DNA of 64,000 nucleotides from Burkholderia paludis (GTDB lineage: Bacteria; Pseudomonadota; Gammaproteobacteria; Burkholderiales; Burkholderiaceae): contig NZ_JPGL01000057.1 of the NCBI RefSeq assembly GCF_000732615.1, forward strand, positions 1 to 64,000, read 5' to 3'. The notes under the pieces were generated by a model. That model was given only the letters and a program-made list of their open reading frames with translations. It searched no databases and was not told the DNA's origin. Of this stretch, positions 10,747 through 21,171 are shown piece after piece; position 1 is the first letter of the stretch, and the number at the start of each line of letters is the position of its first letter. The translations under genes were made by a program, and so were the position numbers.

Positions 10747-11030
10747 ACACGGCGCGCGCGACGAGGCAAATTTGTTTTGTCATTGAAGCGTCGCCTGCAA
10801 TCGCAAGTTTCAATCGCTGGACCCTTGAATGCGCGGGCGCACGGGCCTATATTGAAATCCCATTTCGTGAAGGAAGTTCTGAGCGAAATCAGGTGGCCGC
10901 ATATATTGTGAGCCAGATAGGGCAGAACGCGCAGTCCGTGCAGACCACGGCAGAGTCGCATTTGCGTTGCTCGAGGCGCAACCGATACCGCCGAAGAGCC
11001 CGCCGCCCGAAGGCGCCCGCGTGCGCATGA
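10747..11030. other. Intergenic stretch without a recognisable gene
   Basis: About 280 bp between the LysR stop and the exbD terminator. It holds AT-richer patches near 10760-10870 and 10890-10920 but no ORF with a family match and no ribosome binding site of note. I see nothing assignable. Confidence 0.5.
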
Positions 11031-11063
11031 AAAAAGGCCTTCATCTGGCGATGAAGGCCTTTT
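11030..11063 (-). terminator. Terminator of the tonB-exbB-exbD transcript
   Basis: 14-bp perfect stem (AAAAGGCCTTCATC / GATGAAGGCCTTTT) with loop TGGC. On the minus strand it is followed by six T's. It lies about 70 bp after the exbD stop. Confidence 0.85.
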
Positions 11064-11130
11064 ACTTTGGGGGCGGCCGGCAAGGTGTGGCCGGCGAGGT
11101 GCGGCCGGCCCCGCACTGCTTGCGTGTGCG

Positions 11131-11559
11131 TTACTTCGCTTTCGCCGCGGGCTCCGTCACGAAGCCGAGCTTCGTCAGGCCGCCGGCCTGCGCATCCGAC
11201 ATCACTTCGGCAACGTGCTCGTAGGCAACCTTGCGATCCGCGCGCAGATGGAGTTCCGGCTGCGGCGTGCGTTGCGCCGCTTCCGCAATGCGCGTCTGCA
11301 TCTGTTCGCGCGTGACCTTCTGGTCGTTCCACAGGATCGTGCCGTCGCCCTCGATGGCGACGTCGACCGTCTGCGGCTTCTCTTCGACGGGCTGGCTGCT
11401 TGCATGCGGCAGGTCGATCTTCACCGCATGCTGCATTGCCGGGATCGTCACGAGGAAAATGATCAGGAGTACGAGCATGACGTCGACGAGCGGCGTCATG
11501 TTGATCTCGCTCATTACTGCATCGTCGTCATCGTCGCTGAAACCGGTGTTCATTGCCAT
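11131..11559 (-). CDS. exbD: Biopolymer transport protein ExbD
   Basis: 142 residues. An acidic cytoplasmic N-terminus is followed by one transmembrane helix at about residues 25-42 (MTPLVDVMLVLLIIFLVTIP) with the essential Asp in PLVDVML. A periplasmic domain follows. It forms the proton channel with ExbB and energises TonB for siderophore and haem receptors. It is last in the tonB-exbB-exbD operon, 13 bp after exbB. Confidence 0.95.
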   Translation of the reverse strand: MAMNTGFSDDDDDAVMSEINMTPLVDVMLVLLIIFLVTIPAMQHAVKIDLPHASSQPVEEKPQTVDVAIEGDGTILWNDQKVTREQMQTRIAEAAQRTPQPELHLRADRKVAYEHVAEVMSDAQAGGLTKLGFVTEPAAKAK

Positions 11560-11572
11560 GGTTCACCCCGCC

Positions 11573-12304
11573 TCAGCTGGCGCGCGTCGCGAGACGCAGG
11601 CCATCGCGCGTCGACGACGATGCGAGGCTCGCGCCCGTCACGAAGTACGCGTGCAGGCCGTGTGCGAAGCGACGCAGCTTGCTGACGATGCCCTTGTTCG
11701 CGCGCGTCAGTGCGTTGTAGCCGAGCACGGCCGGGATTGCGACGAACAGGCCGAAGGCCGTCATGATCAGCGATTCGCCGACCGGGCCCGCGACCTGGTC
11801 GATCGACGTCTGGCCGGTTGCGCCGATCACGAGCAGTGCGTGGTAGATCCCCCAGACCGTACCGAACAGGCCGACGAACGGCGCCGTGCTGCCGATCGAT
11901 GCGAGGATCGCGAGGCCGCTCTGCATGCGCGAGATGCCTTCGTCCATCGTGTCCTTCAGGCAGCGCGTGACCCAGTCCGACACGTCCATGCGGTCGTGCA
12001 GATGCGGTTGCGTCTGGTGGTGGTGATCGGCGGCTTCCTTGCCCGACAGCGCGAGCGCGAGGAACGGGTTGTCGTTCGGCGTCGAGGCGGCGAGCCCGAG
12101 CTTCTTGATGCCGTCGTCGAAATCGTCCGAATGCCAGAACGCCCGCTCGGCATTCTTCGTGAGGCGGTTCAGGCGAATCACGTTCCAGCCCTTGACGACG
12201 ATCACGATCCACGACAGGACCGACATCACGAGCAGCGCGATCGCGATGGCGCGTGTGACGAAATCACCTTGCGCCCAGACGTGCGCGATACCGTAGCTTT
12301 GCAT
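11573..12304 (-). CDS. exbB: Biopolymer transport protein ExbB (MotA/TolQ/ExbB family)
   Basis: 243-residue inner-membrane proton channel subunit with three hydrophobic helices: AIAIALLVMSVLSWIVIVVK near the N-terminus, and two in the second half (GSTAPFVGLFGTVWGIYHAL and LIMTAFGLFVAIPAVLGYNA). Those two carry the conserved GLFGTVWG and Thr-rich segments of the family. It is preceded by a good ribosome binding site (AAAGGAAATAAG) and lies between tonB and exbD. Confidence 0.95.
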   Translation of the reverse strand: MQSYGIAHVWAQGDFVTRAIAIALLVMSVLSWIVIVVKGWNVIRLNRLTKNAERAFWHSDDFDDGIKKLGLAASTPNDNPFLALALSGKEAADHHHQTQPHLHDRMDVSDWVTRCLKDTMDEGISRMQSGLAILASIGSTAPFVGLFGTVWGIYHALLVIGATGQTSIDQVAGPVGESLIMTAFGLFVAIPAVLGYNALTRANKGIVSKLRRFAHGLHAYFVTGASLASSSTRDGLRLATRAS

Positions 12305-12340
12305 TTTCTTATTTCCTTTGAATCTACCGAATGTGACGGG

Positions 12341-13069
12341 TTAATCGTCAAGCGTGAAATTGAAGGGTAGCGTATGGGCGGCGCGGATCGCCTGGCCGTT
12401 CTCGATGTACGGCGGGCAGGTGCTGGTGCGCGTCGCCTCGAGCGCGGCTTCGTCGAGACGCGGGTAACCGCTGCTCTTCTGGAGCTGGACGCTTTCGATC
12501 TTGCCGGTCACGCCGATGATGAAGTGAACATACGCGGTGCCCGTTTCACCGCGACGACGGGACATCGGCGGATAGGTGGGCTTCACGAAATTGCAGGTGA
12601 GCGCCGCCACGTTCTTCGGTGCGCTGACCTGCATCGTCTCGCGCGCCGGGCCGGGAGCCGCGGGCGCAGCCGGCGCGGGCGCGGCGGGCGCCGGCGTGGG
12701 ATCGGCGGCGGCCGGCGCAGGCGTCGGCGAGGGCGCTTGCGCGACCGGCTGAGGTGTCGGCTTGACCGCTTGCCGCACCGGCTTCGGCTCGACCTTCGGC
12801 TTCACGTGCGGCGCCGGCTTGGGCGGCGCGGGCTGCCGTGCCGCCGACTGGACCGCGACCGGCTGCGCGGCAGGCGCGGGCGGAATGAGTTGCGCGGTGA
12901 TCGACTGAACCTCGATCTCCTTCGGCGGCGGTGCGTTGCGATGGAGCCAGGCGGCAGTCAGCATGATCGCGTGTGCGGCGAGCACACCGACCGCGACGAC
13001 GATCACACGGGGATTCATACGTGGTGCAGCCGGCATGATGCCGGCAGGAGCGGAATGCGAAGCCTGCAT
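12341..13069 (-). CDS. tonB: Energy transducer TonB
   Basis: 242 residues. A membrane anchor lies at about residues 22-42 (RVIVVAVGVLAAHAIMLTAAW). Next comes a long Pro/Ala/Lys-rich periplasmic spacer (about 55-150, with many PA, PKP and AP repeats), then a C-terminal TonB domain (KPTYPPMSRRRGETGTAYVH ... SSGYPRLDEAALEA). It transmits proton-motive force to outer-membrane receptors such as the one at 33690. The start at 13069 lacks a clear ribosome binding site; Met18 (MNPRV) is an alternative. Confidence 0.93.
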   Translation of the reverse strand: MQASHSAPAGIMPAAPRMNPRVIVVAVGVLAAHAIMLTAAWLHRNAPPPKEIEVQSITAQLIPPAPAAQPVAVQSAARQPAPPKPAPHVKPKVEPKPVRQAVKPTPQPVAQAPSPTPAPAAADPTPAPAAPAPAAPAAPGPARETMQVSAPKNVAALTCNFVKPTYPPMSRRRGETGTAYVHFIIGVTGKIESVQLQKSSGYPRLDEAALEATRTSTCPPYIENGQAIRAAHTLPFNFTLDD

Positions 13070-13120
13070 GTTAGCTTGAAAGAACGATGTCGCACCCGAG
13101 GCGCGGCGGGTGAATCGGCA

Positions 13121-13183
13121 TCACTTGCGGAAGATCAGCAGCGAGATGCAAATAGTGGTGACAAAACCGATCAGCAATTCCAT
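13121..13183 (-). CDS. Putative 20-residue membrane miniprotein in the tonB leader
   Basis: The sequence MELLIGFVTTICISLLIFRK is a single hydrophobic helix with a basic C-terminus, consistent with a small inner-membrane protein. It is preceded by an optimal ribosome binding site (AAGGAG at 13190-13195, 6 nt before ATG). It lies 51 bp upstream of tonB and downstream of the bfd terminator. I do not recognise a family. It may be a leader peptide or a small partner of the TonB complex; both ideas are inference. Confidence 0.55.
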   Translation of the reverse strand: MELLIGFVTTICISLLIFRK

Positions 13184-13243
13184 GACAGGCTCCTTGGCAG
13201 GTAAGCCGCTGGCTCGCGTAGATGGTGGCTTGCTGACGGTCGA

Positions 13244-13268
13244 AACAAAAAATGCGGCCTGGGCCGCA
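13244..13268 (-). terminator. Terminator or attenuator after bfd
   Basis: TGCGGCC and GGCCGCA pair tightly over a 2-base loop and are followed on the minus strand by six T's. It begins about 20 bp after the bfd stop and before the miniprotein/tonB. Downstream genes therefore depend on readthrough or on a promoter I could not identify. Confidence 0.7.
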
Positions 13269-13287
13269 CGCGCACACTCGGTGCCGG

Positions 13288-13524
13288 TCAGGCAGCCTTG
13301 CGTTCGTAGAACGTGACCGGAATCGGGTGAGCATGATGCTCGACACCGCAGCGGCTCGCGCAGACGCCTTGCTCGGCCATGAGGTCGCGTACGGACTCCT
13401 CGCACTTGCCGCAGCACGTGGCCACGCCAAGCTCGAACTGGAGTTCATCGAAAGAGCCGACGCCCTCTGCGAGGGACGCACGAATCTTGCGATCGGAAAC
13501 AGACTTGCACACGCAGACGATCAT
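13288..13524 (-). CDS. bfd: Bacterioferritin-associated ferredoxin
   Basis: 78-residue [2Fe-2S] protein that reduces bacterioferritin to release stored iron. The four cluster cysteines appear as MIVCVCKSVSD (Cys4, Cys6) and TCCGKCEESVRDL. A C-terminal extension, GVCASRCGVEHHAHPIP, has extra Cys and His residues beyond the compact E. coli form. A strong Fur box is 26 bp upstream, matching the known induction of bfd on iron limitation. Its partner bfr is about 1 kb away. Confidence 0.92.
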   Translation of the reverse strand: MIVCVCKSVSDRKIRASLAEGVGSFDELQFELGVATCCGKCEESVRDLMAEQGVCASRCGVEHHAHPIPVTFYERKAA

Positions 13525-13549
13525 GATGAGTTGCGATAGCTAACGTTAA

Positions 13550-13564
13550 TGCGAATTATTATCA
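13550..13564. promoter_or_regulatory. Fur box upstream of bfd (and tonB cluster)
   Basis: TGCGAATTATTATCA has a perfect right half (ATTATCA) and two mismatches in the left half of the 7-1-7 consensus. It is the only clear Fur site before bfd-tonB-exbB-exbD. Confidence 0.75.
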
Positions 13565-13584
13565 TTAATTTTGCTGGTGTTGAC

Positions 13585-13607
13585 AAGCCGGCGTCCGGCT
13601 TTTTTTT
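13585..13607 (+). terminator. Terminator-like hairpin, plus-strand orientation
   Basis: AAGCCGG-CGT-CCGGCTT is followed by a run of T's on the plus strand. It would stop plus-strand transcription, although no plus-strand gene ends here. On the minus strand it would be only a hairpin after murI. Confidence 0.5.
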
Positions 13608-13675
13608 AGGTCATCAGACCCTTGAAACGACGGGGAAGGGGGGGCGGCACGCGGGCCAGGGCGTGACGGCCCGTG

Positions 13676-14536
13676 TCAGGCGGCTGCGCGGGCGTGCGCG
13701 TTCGGCGAGGAAATGGTGACGGATTCGACCGGGGCATCGAGGCCGAGCAGCGTCGAGGCAAGCGCCTGCAATGGCAGGCCGTCGCCGGTCGAGCAGAAGC
13801 GCGGCGCCGCCGCGTGCGTGCCGGCCGGTGCGCGCAGGCGGTGCTCGTCGAGCACCCGCATGAGCTGGCGGGCAATGGCGTCGCTGGTGTCGACGATCGT
13901 CAGACGGTCGCCCACCAGATCACGAATCGTGTCCGTGAAGAACGGGTAGTGGGTGCAGCCGAGTACCAGCGTATCGGCACCGTCGTCGAGCATCGGCTGC
14001 AGGTAGCTGTCGAGCAGCGCGCGCAACGCGGGAGAATTCGTGTCGCCGCGCTCGATCGCTTCGACGAGCCCGTGACCGGGCTGGCAGATGAAGCGGCGGC
14101 CGGCGCCGTAGCGCTCGAGCAGCGCCTGGAAGCGCGGGCTGTTCAGCGTGGACTGCGTGGCGAGGACCCCCGCGATGCCGCTCGCGGAGACGGCGGCGGC
14201 CGGCTTGATGCCCGGCTCGACGCCGACGAGCGGCATCGGCAGGCGTTCGCGGATCGCTGCGATCGCCCGCGCGGTGGCGGTATTGCACGCAATGACGAGC
14301 GCCTTCGCCCCTTCGCGGGCGAGCCACTCGCCGATGGCCAGCGTGCGCTCCGTAATGAACGCCTCGTCGCGCGGACCATACGGCGCGTGATGCGAATCGG
14401 CCACATAGACGAACGATTCGTCGGGCAGTTGCGCGCGCGCGGCGCGCAGCACCGACAGGCCGCCCAGCCCGGAATCGAAGATGCCGACGGGCGCGGCGGC
14501 CGTGGCCGTCGCTGCGATAGCGGAAGACGTCGACAT
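13676..14536 (-). CDS. murI: Glutamate racemase
   Basis: 286 residues. It makes D-glutamate for peptidoglycan. Motifs: GIFDSGLGGLSVL near residue 17, SHHAPYG, and the two catalytic cysteines in VIACNTATA and LVLGCTHYPF. ATG 14536 (MSTSSAIAA) was chosen because the family starts shortly before GIFDSG. The open frame extends a further 83 codons into bfr but that stretch has no family match. It lies 35 bp downstream of bfr and may share its transcript. Confidence 0.93.
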   Translation of the reverse strand: MSTSSAIAATATAAAPVGIFDSGLGGLSVLRAARAQLPDESFVYVADSHHAPYGPRDEAFITERTLAIGEWLAREGAKALVIACNTATARAIAAIRERLPMPLVGVEPGIKPAAAVSASGIAGVLATQSTLNSPRFQALLERYGAGRRFICQPGHGLVEAIERGDTNSPALRALLDSYLQPMLDDGADTLVLGCTHYPFFTDTIRDLVGDRLTIVDTSDAIARQLMRVLDEHRLRAPAGTHAAAPRFCSTGDGLPLQALASTLLGLDAPVESVTISSPNAHARAAA

Positions 14537-14571
14537 GAGCGGGCGGCGGGTGATGGCAGGAAAGGGCGGAC

Positions 14572-15048
14572 TTATTCCGGCGAGCCCATCATCGTCTGCT
14601 GGTAGTTCTGCAGGCCGACCTTGCCGATCAGGTCGATCTGCGTTTCCAGCCAGTCGATGTGTTCCTCGGTGTCGTCGAGGATCTTTTCGAAGATCTCGCG
14701 CGAGACGTAGTCGCGCACCGATTCGCAGTAAGCGATCGCTTCCTTGCAGGTGGACTGCGAGATCTGCTCGAGCTTCAGGTCGCACTTCAGGATCTCTTCG
14801 GTTTCCTCGCCGACGAGCAGCTTGTGGAGATCCTGCAGGTTCGGCAGGCCGTCGAGCATGAACACGCGCTCGATCAGCCAGTCGGCGTGCTTCATTTCGC
14901 CGATCGACTCGTCGTACTCGTGCTTGCCGAGCTTCTCGAGACCCCAGTGTTTGTACATGCGGGCATGCAGGAAGTACTGGTTGATCGCCGTGAGTTCATT
15001 CTTGAGTTGGGCGTTCAGATATTCGATGACTTTCTTGTCGCCTTGCAT
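14572..15048 (-). CDS. bfr: Bacterioferritin
   Basis: 158 residues, the standard length. Iron-storage 24-mer subunit with ferroxidase ligands Glu18, Glu51, His54, Glu94, Glu127 and His130 at the expected positions. Met52 binds the inter-subunit haem. All residues expected of a working haem-containing ferritin are seen. It is separated from its reductant gene bfd by murI. Possible iron-responsive hexamers lie about 135-150 bp upstream. Confidence 0.96.
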   Translation of the reverse strand: MQGDKKVIEYLNAQLKNELTAINQYFLHARMYKHWGLEKLGKHEYDESIGEMKHADWLIERVFMLDGLPNLQDLHKLLVGEETEEILKCDLKLEQISQSTCKEAIAYCESVRDYVSREIFEKILDDTEEHIDWLETQIDLIGKVGLQNYQQTMMGSPE

Positions 15049-15181
15049 GGCTTTTCCTTGTTCAGTGGGGCATCAGAACCCGAAAGATAATCGCTCGAGC
15101 GCGAATTGCCAAGCGTCAAAGCCTTGTCGGGCCTGACTTTTGCGTGTAATGAGAATCAGCCTCGAATAACCGGCCGTACTT

Positions 15182-15199
15182 AATAATGAGAATGAGAAG
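15182..15199. promoter_or_regulatory. Possible Fur-type hexamer array upstream of bfr
   Basis: AATAAT-GAGAAT-GAGAAG gives three head-to-tail NAT-type hexamers. A fourth GAGAAT lies at 15151-15156. The inverted half expected of a classical Fur box is missing, so this is tentative. It overlaps the 3' edge of the fumarase terminator. Confidence 0.35.
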
Positions 15200-15200
15200 T

Positions 15201-15228
15201 AAAAAGGCCGGACTCCCGTCCGGCCTTT
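15201..15228 (-). terminator. Terminator of the fumarase transcript
   Basis: 11-bp perfect stem AAAGGCCGGAC / GTCCGGCCTTT with a 4-base loop, and T's on the minus strand, 13 bp after the fumarase stop. Confidence 0.85.
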
Positions 15229-15241
15229 CGTTCGATCGCGC

Positions 15242-16765
15242 TTAAGCGGCCGCGACCGGGATCTTGCCGATCTTCGCCTGCCACTCCTTCGGACCGGTCT
15301 GGTGCACCGACGTGCCCGACGAATCGACGGCAACCGTCACCGGCATGTCCTGCACGTCGAACTCGTAGATCGCTTCCATGCCGAGGTCTTCGAACGCGAG
15401 CACCTTCGCGCCGCGGATCGCCTTCGACACGAGGTACGCCGCGCCGCCGACCGCCATCAGGTAGGCCGCCTTGTGCTTCTTGATTGCCTCGATCGCGACC
15501 GGGCCGCGCTCGGCCTTGCCGACCATCGAGATCAGGCCCGTCTGCGCGAGCATCGTCTCGGTGAACTTGTCCATGCGCGTGGCCGTCGTCGGGCCTGCCG
15601 GGCCGACGACTTCGTCACGCACCGGATCGACCGGGCCGACGTAGTAGATCACGCGGTTCGTGAAGTCGACCGGCAGCTTCTCGCCCTTCGCGAGCATGTC
15701 GGCGATGCGCTTGTGCGCGGCGTCGCGGCCGGTGAGCATCTTGCCGGACAGCAGCAGCGTCTGGCCCGGCGCCCAGCTTGCGACTTCTTCCGGCGTCAGC
15801 GTGTTCAGGTCGACGCGCTTGCTGGTTTCCGTGTTCGGTTCCCACTGGACCTTCGGCCAGGCGTCGAGCGACGGCGCTTCAAGCTTCGCCGGGCCCGAGC
15901 CGTCGAGCACGAAGTGCGCGTGGCGGGTGGCCGCGCAGTTCGGGATCAGCGCGACCGGCTTCGACGCGGCGTGCGTCGGCGCGGCCATGATCTTCACGTC
16001 GAGCACGGTGGCCAGGCCGCCGAGGCCCTGTGCGCCGATGCCCAGCGCGTTGACCTTCTCGTGCAGCTCGACGCGCAGTTCCTCGACCCAGTCCTTCGGG
16101 CCGCGCGCGATGATTTCCTGGATGTCGATCGGCTCCATCAGCGATTCCTTCGCCATCAGCATCGCCTTCTCGGCGGTGCCGCCGATGCCGATTCCGAGCA
16201 TGCCGGGCGGGCACCAGCCGGCGCCCATCGTCGGGACCGTCTTCAGCACCCAGTCGACGATCGAATCGGACGGGTTCAGCATCACGAACTTCGACTTGTT
16301 CTCCGAGCCGCCGCCCTTCGCCGCGACCTGCACGTCGACCTTGTCGCCCGGCACGATCTCGTAGTGGATCACGGCCGGCGTGTTGTCCTTCGTGTTCTTG
16401 CGGGCGCCTTCCGGCGGATTGACGATCGATGCGCGCAGCACGTTGTCCGGGTGCGTGTAACCGCGGCGCACGCCTTCGTTGATCATGTCGGTGAGGCCCA
16501 TCGTCGCGCCGTCCCAGCGCACGTCCATGCCGACCTTCACGAAGATCGTGACGATGCCGGTGTCCTGGCAGATCGGGCGACGGCCTTCCGCGCACATGCG
16601 GCTGTTCGTGAGGATCTGCGCGATCGCATCCTTCGCGGCCGGGCTTTCTTCCAGCTCGTACGCGCGGCCGAGGGCCTGGATGTAGTCGAGCGGATGGTAG
16701 TAGCTGATGTACTGCAGCGAATCCGCGATGCTCTGGATCAGGTCTTCCTGTTTGATGACGGTCAT
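15242..16765 (-). CDS. fumA: Fumarate hydratase, class I (4Fe-4S)
   Basis: 507 residues, the usual length of oxygen-sensitive class I fumarases, which interconvert fumarate and malate in the TCA cycle. Three cluster-binding cysteines are visible in RPICQDTGIV, GAGWCPPGML and LIPNCAATRH. Both the alpha-type N-terminal and beta-type C-terminal domains are fused, as in E. coli FumA/FumB. It lies 34 bp downstream of the YqhA-like gene, probably co-transcribed, and ends at a strong terminator. The fumA/fumB name is a convention. Confidence 0.93.
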   Translation of the reverse strand: MTVIKQEDLIQSIADSLQYISYYHPLDYIQALGRAYELEESPAAKDAIAQILTNSRMCAEGRRPICQDTGIVTIFVKVGMDVRWDGATMGLTDMINEGVRRGYTHPDNVLRASIVNPPEGARKNTKDNTPAVIHYEIVPGDKVDVQVAAKGGGSENKSKFVMLNPSDSIVDWVLKTVPTMGAGWCPPGMLGIGIGGTAEKAMLMAKESLMEPIDIQEIIARGPKDWVEELRVELHEKVNALGIGAQGLGGLATVLDVKIMAAPTHAASKPVALIPNCAATRHAHFVLDGSGPAKLEAPSLDAWPKVQWEPNTETSKRVDLNTLTPEEVASWAPGQTLLLSGKMLTGRDAAHKRIADMLAKGEKLPVDFTNRVIYYVGPVDPVRDEVVGPAGPTTATRMDKFTETMLAQTGLISMVGKAERGPVAIEAIKKHKAAYLMAVGGAAYLVSKAIRGAKVLAFEDLGMEAIYEFDVQDMPVTVAVDSSGTSVHQTGPKEWQAKIGKIPVAAA

Positions 16766-16799
16766 GGCTGAGACTCTGTGGGGACTGTGGGGAATGCTT

Positions 16800-17408
16800 T
16801 TATGCGTTGACGGCTGTTTCGGCCGGCTGGCGGGACGCGGCCGGCGCGGGCGCGTGCGTCTCGTGGAAATGGGCCGGGTGCGTGTGGGTCGTCAGGCGGT
16901 CGACCCACGCCATCACGAGCGCCGACACGAGGAACGACACGTGGATGATCACCTGCCACATGATCGCGTGCATCGTGTGCTGGTCCGGATTGATGAACGT
17001 CTTCAGCAGGTGGATCGACGAAATGCTGATCAGCGCCATCGACAGCTTGACCTTCAGCACGCCCGCGTTCACGTGGTCGAGCCATTCGGGCTCGTCGGGG
17101 TGGCCCTCGATGCCGAGGCGCGACACGAATGTTTCGTAGCCGCCGATGATCACCATGATCAGCAGGTTCGAGATCATCACCACGTCGATCAGGCCGAGCA
17201 CCGCGAGCATCACGCTGATTTCGTCGAGATCCGTCGCATGCGACAGCAGGTGCCAGACTTCCTTCAGGAACAGGAACACGTAGACGGCCTGCGCGACGAT
17301 CAGGCCGAGGTACAGCGGAACCTGGAGCCAGCGGCTCATGAAAATCAGCGCGGGAAGCGGGCGAAGCGGACGACGGACGGGACGGCCGGGCAGATGCGGG
17401 GCGGACAT
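16800..17408 (-). CDS. YqhA-like (UPF0114/TIGR00645) membrane protein
   Basis: 202-residue integral membrane protein with three or four hydrophobic helices: PLYLGLIVAQAVYVFLFL; VMLAVLGLIDVVMISNLLIM; LSMALISISSIHLLKTFI; and a further one around VIIHVSFLVSALVMAW. The family-typical segment is GGYETFVSRLG. The function is unknown. The C-terminus is a His/Pro/Ala-rich soluble tail. It sits just upstream of fumA on the same strand. Confidence 0.85.
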   Translation of the reverse strand: MSAPHLPGRPVRRPLRPLPALIFMSRWLQVPLYLGLIVAQAVYVFLFLKEVWHLLSHATDLDEISVMLAVLGLIDVVMISNLLIMVIIGGYETFVSRLGIEGHPDEPEWLDHVNAGVLKVKLSMALISISSIHLLKTFINPDQHTMHAIMWQVIIHVSFLVSALVMAWVDRLTTHTHPAHFHETHAPAPAASRQPAETAVNA

Positions 17409-17521
17409 GTTGGAGGTACGGGCGCTGTGCGCAGGTATCGGGGGTAATCTTGAAAAGGCGCGCTATTGTAACGCGTCGACCGGCGCGACTGCAGCGACGC
17501 GCCGGGACTGCCGGGGACGGA

Positions 17522-18421
17522 TCAGGAGGTGGCGGCCGGCACGCGTTTCACGCGCAGGCTCGCGAGAACGATGCCGGTGACGACGCAGGCGAGCGCGATG
17601 CCGTGCGCGAGCGTCGGGCGCTCGCCGAGGAACACGATGCCGTACGCGGCGGCCGCGATCGGCAGCACGGCGCTGAACACGCCGGCGAGGCTGCCAGGCA
17701 CGTGCCGGATGCCTTTCATCCACAGCCAGAACGAGAAGATGCTGGCCGACAGCCCGTACCAGACGACGAGCGCCCAGGTGCCGGCCGGCACGCTCGCGTA
17801 ATCGAAGCGCCACAGCGCCGTCGCGCCGAGCGGCAGCATCAAGAACAGGCCGAACAGGTGGGTGTATGCGCAAATGTCGATCGGTGCGAGCGTCTGCGTG
17901 AGCCGGCGCGACAGGATCACGTAGATCGATTCGCAGCACACCGCGCCGAGGATCAGCAGGTTGCCGGCGAGCGAACCCGACGCATCGCCGTGCGCGGCCG
18001 CATTGCCGTTGGCGAGGTTGATCGTCACGACCCCGGCGATCGCGAGCGCGATCGACACGAGCGCACGGCCGTTCGGTTTTTCACGCAGGATCAGCCACGC
18101 GAACAGCGCGACGATTGCCGGGATCGTGCTCGTGATGACGCCGGCCGCGACCGCGCTCGTGCGCTGCACGCCGTTGAGCATCAGCAGCGTGAACATGAAG
18201 GTGCCGAAGAACGCCTGCAGGAACAGGTTCAGCCATTCGCCGCGCTTGACCGCCCGCATCTTCACGGGGCGGAACAGCGGCCACAGCACGGCGATCGCGA
18301 TCACGAAGCGCAGCGTGGCGAGGATCGCGACGGGGACGAATGCAACGATGGATTTGCCGATACCGACGTTGCTGCCGACGAACAGCATCGACAGGATGAG
18401 GAAGAGGGCGTAGCGATTCAA
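17522..18421 (-). CDS. EamA (drug/metabolite transporter) family exporter
   Basis: 299 residues with about ten hydrophobic helices arranged as two EamA repeats, the usual DMT exporter plan. Visible signatures are the N-terminal LFLILSMLFVGSNVGIGKSI, the mid-protein STIPAIVALFAWLILREKPN, and AAYGIVFLGERPTLAHGIAL near the end. The substrate cannot be told from sequence. It diverges from acs. Confidence 0.88.
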   Translation of the reverse strand: MNRYALFLILSMLFVGSNVGIGKSIVAFVPVAILATLRFVIAIAVLWPLFRPVKMRAVKRGEWLNLFLQAFFGTFMFTLLMLNGVQRTSAVAAGVITSTIPAIVALFAWLILREKPNGRALVSIALAIAGVVTINLANGNAAAHGDASGSLAGNLLILGAVCCESIYVILSRRLTQTLAPIDICAYTHLFGLFLMLPLGATALWRFDYASVPAGTWALVVWYGLSASIFSFWLWMKGIRHVPGSLAGVFSAVLPIAAAAYGIVFLGERPTLAHGIALACVVTGIVLASLRVKRVPAATS

Positions 18422-18757
18422 GCTGGAATCCGGAAGGCGAGTTCAGTTAGGATTGTAGGGTCGCGGTCGTAACAGCGTAAAGCCGACCGTCAGGCGCCGC
18501 CGCCTCGCGTGCCAACCGGCGAACGGCGAACCGGACGACAATGCCGCGTAAGTGACGGGTAAGTTCGAGCGCTTATCGTGGAAACCGCCGGATCGCGCGC
18601 TGATGGTCGCGCGACGTGGTGCGGTGCAGCATCGCGCGCAGCCTGACTGGCCGCGCGCGGGTGGTGGGAGACAGCGGCGCGCATGCGCCGGCCAAGACGC
18701 GCGGCGTGCACGATCGCGCCGCCATGCAGAGGATTCATGTTCACCAAGGGGTAGTCG
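18422..18757. other. Divergent promoter region between EamA gene and acs
   Basis: 336 bp without a credible ORF. It must hold both promoters. A purine-rich AAGGGG about 10 nt before the acs ATG is its probable ribosome binding site. I see no clear operator or hairpin. Confidence 0.5.
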
Positions 18758-20740
<1,983 letters not shown>

Positions 20741-20768
20741 TCGCACCGGTTGCGCGTCATGCGCATGC

Positions 20769-20810
20769 GCCCCTGCGCGGCAATCCCGATTGCCCGCGCA
20801 GGGGCTTTTT
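20769..20810 (+). terminator. Terminator after acs
   Basis: GCCCCTGCGCGG pairs with CCGCGCAGGGGC, extended by CAAT/ATTG across one bulged G and followed by TTTTT. It partly insulates acs from the symporter genes. Confidence 0.8.
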
Positions 20811-20823
20811 GCTACATAACGGC

Positions 20824-21168
20824 ATGACCGCTCCGACCCGTTCCGCGCGTGCCGCGCCGCCACCCGTTCCCGAACCGCTCGCGCGCGCCCATGCGCGCTA
20901 CTGGCGTTTCAACGTCGCGCTGATCGCGGTGCTGATGGCGATCGGCTTCACGGTGTCGTTCGTCGTGCCGTTCTTCGCGCCCGCGCTCGCGGGGATCCGC
21001 TTTGCCGGATTCAGCCTGCCGTTCTATGTCGGCGCGCAGGGCGCGATTCTCGTGTACCTCGTGCTGATCGTCGTCTACATCGGGCTGATGCAGCGCGCGG
21101 ACCGTGCGTTGCGCCGCGCGTACGACGATCATGCGGCGCTGGCCGGCAACGCACGCGGCGGGCGCTGA
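20824..21168 (+). CDS. DUF4212 small subunit of a sodium/solute symporter
   Basis: 114 residues with two transmembrane helices: ALIAVLMAIGFTVSFVVPFF and FYVGAQGAILVYLVLIVVYI. The N-terminal RAHARYWRFN segment is typical of DUF4212. These proteins are nearly always encoded directly before a VC2705-type symporter and are taken to be its accessory subunit. Here the next gene starts 3 bp after the stop. ATG 20824 was chosen because it follows the acs terminator. Confidence 0.88.
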   Translation: MTAPTRSARAAPPPVPEPLARAHARYWRFNVALIAVLMAIGFTVSFVVPFFAPALAGIRFAGFSLPFYVGAQGAILVYLVLIVVYIGLMQRADRALRRAYDDHAALAGNARGGR

Positions 21169-21171
21169 GTC

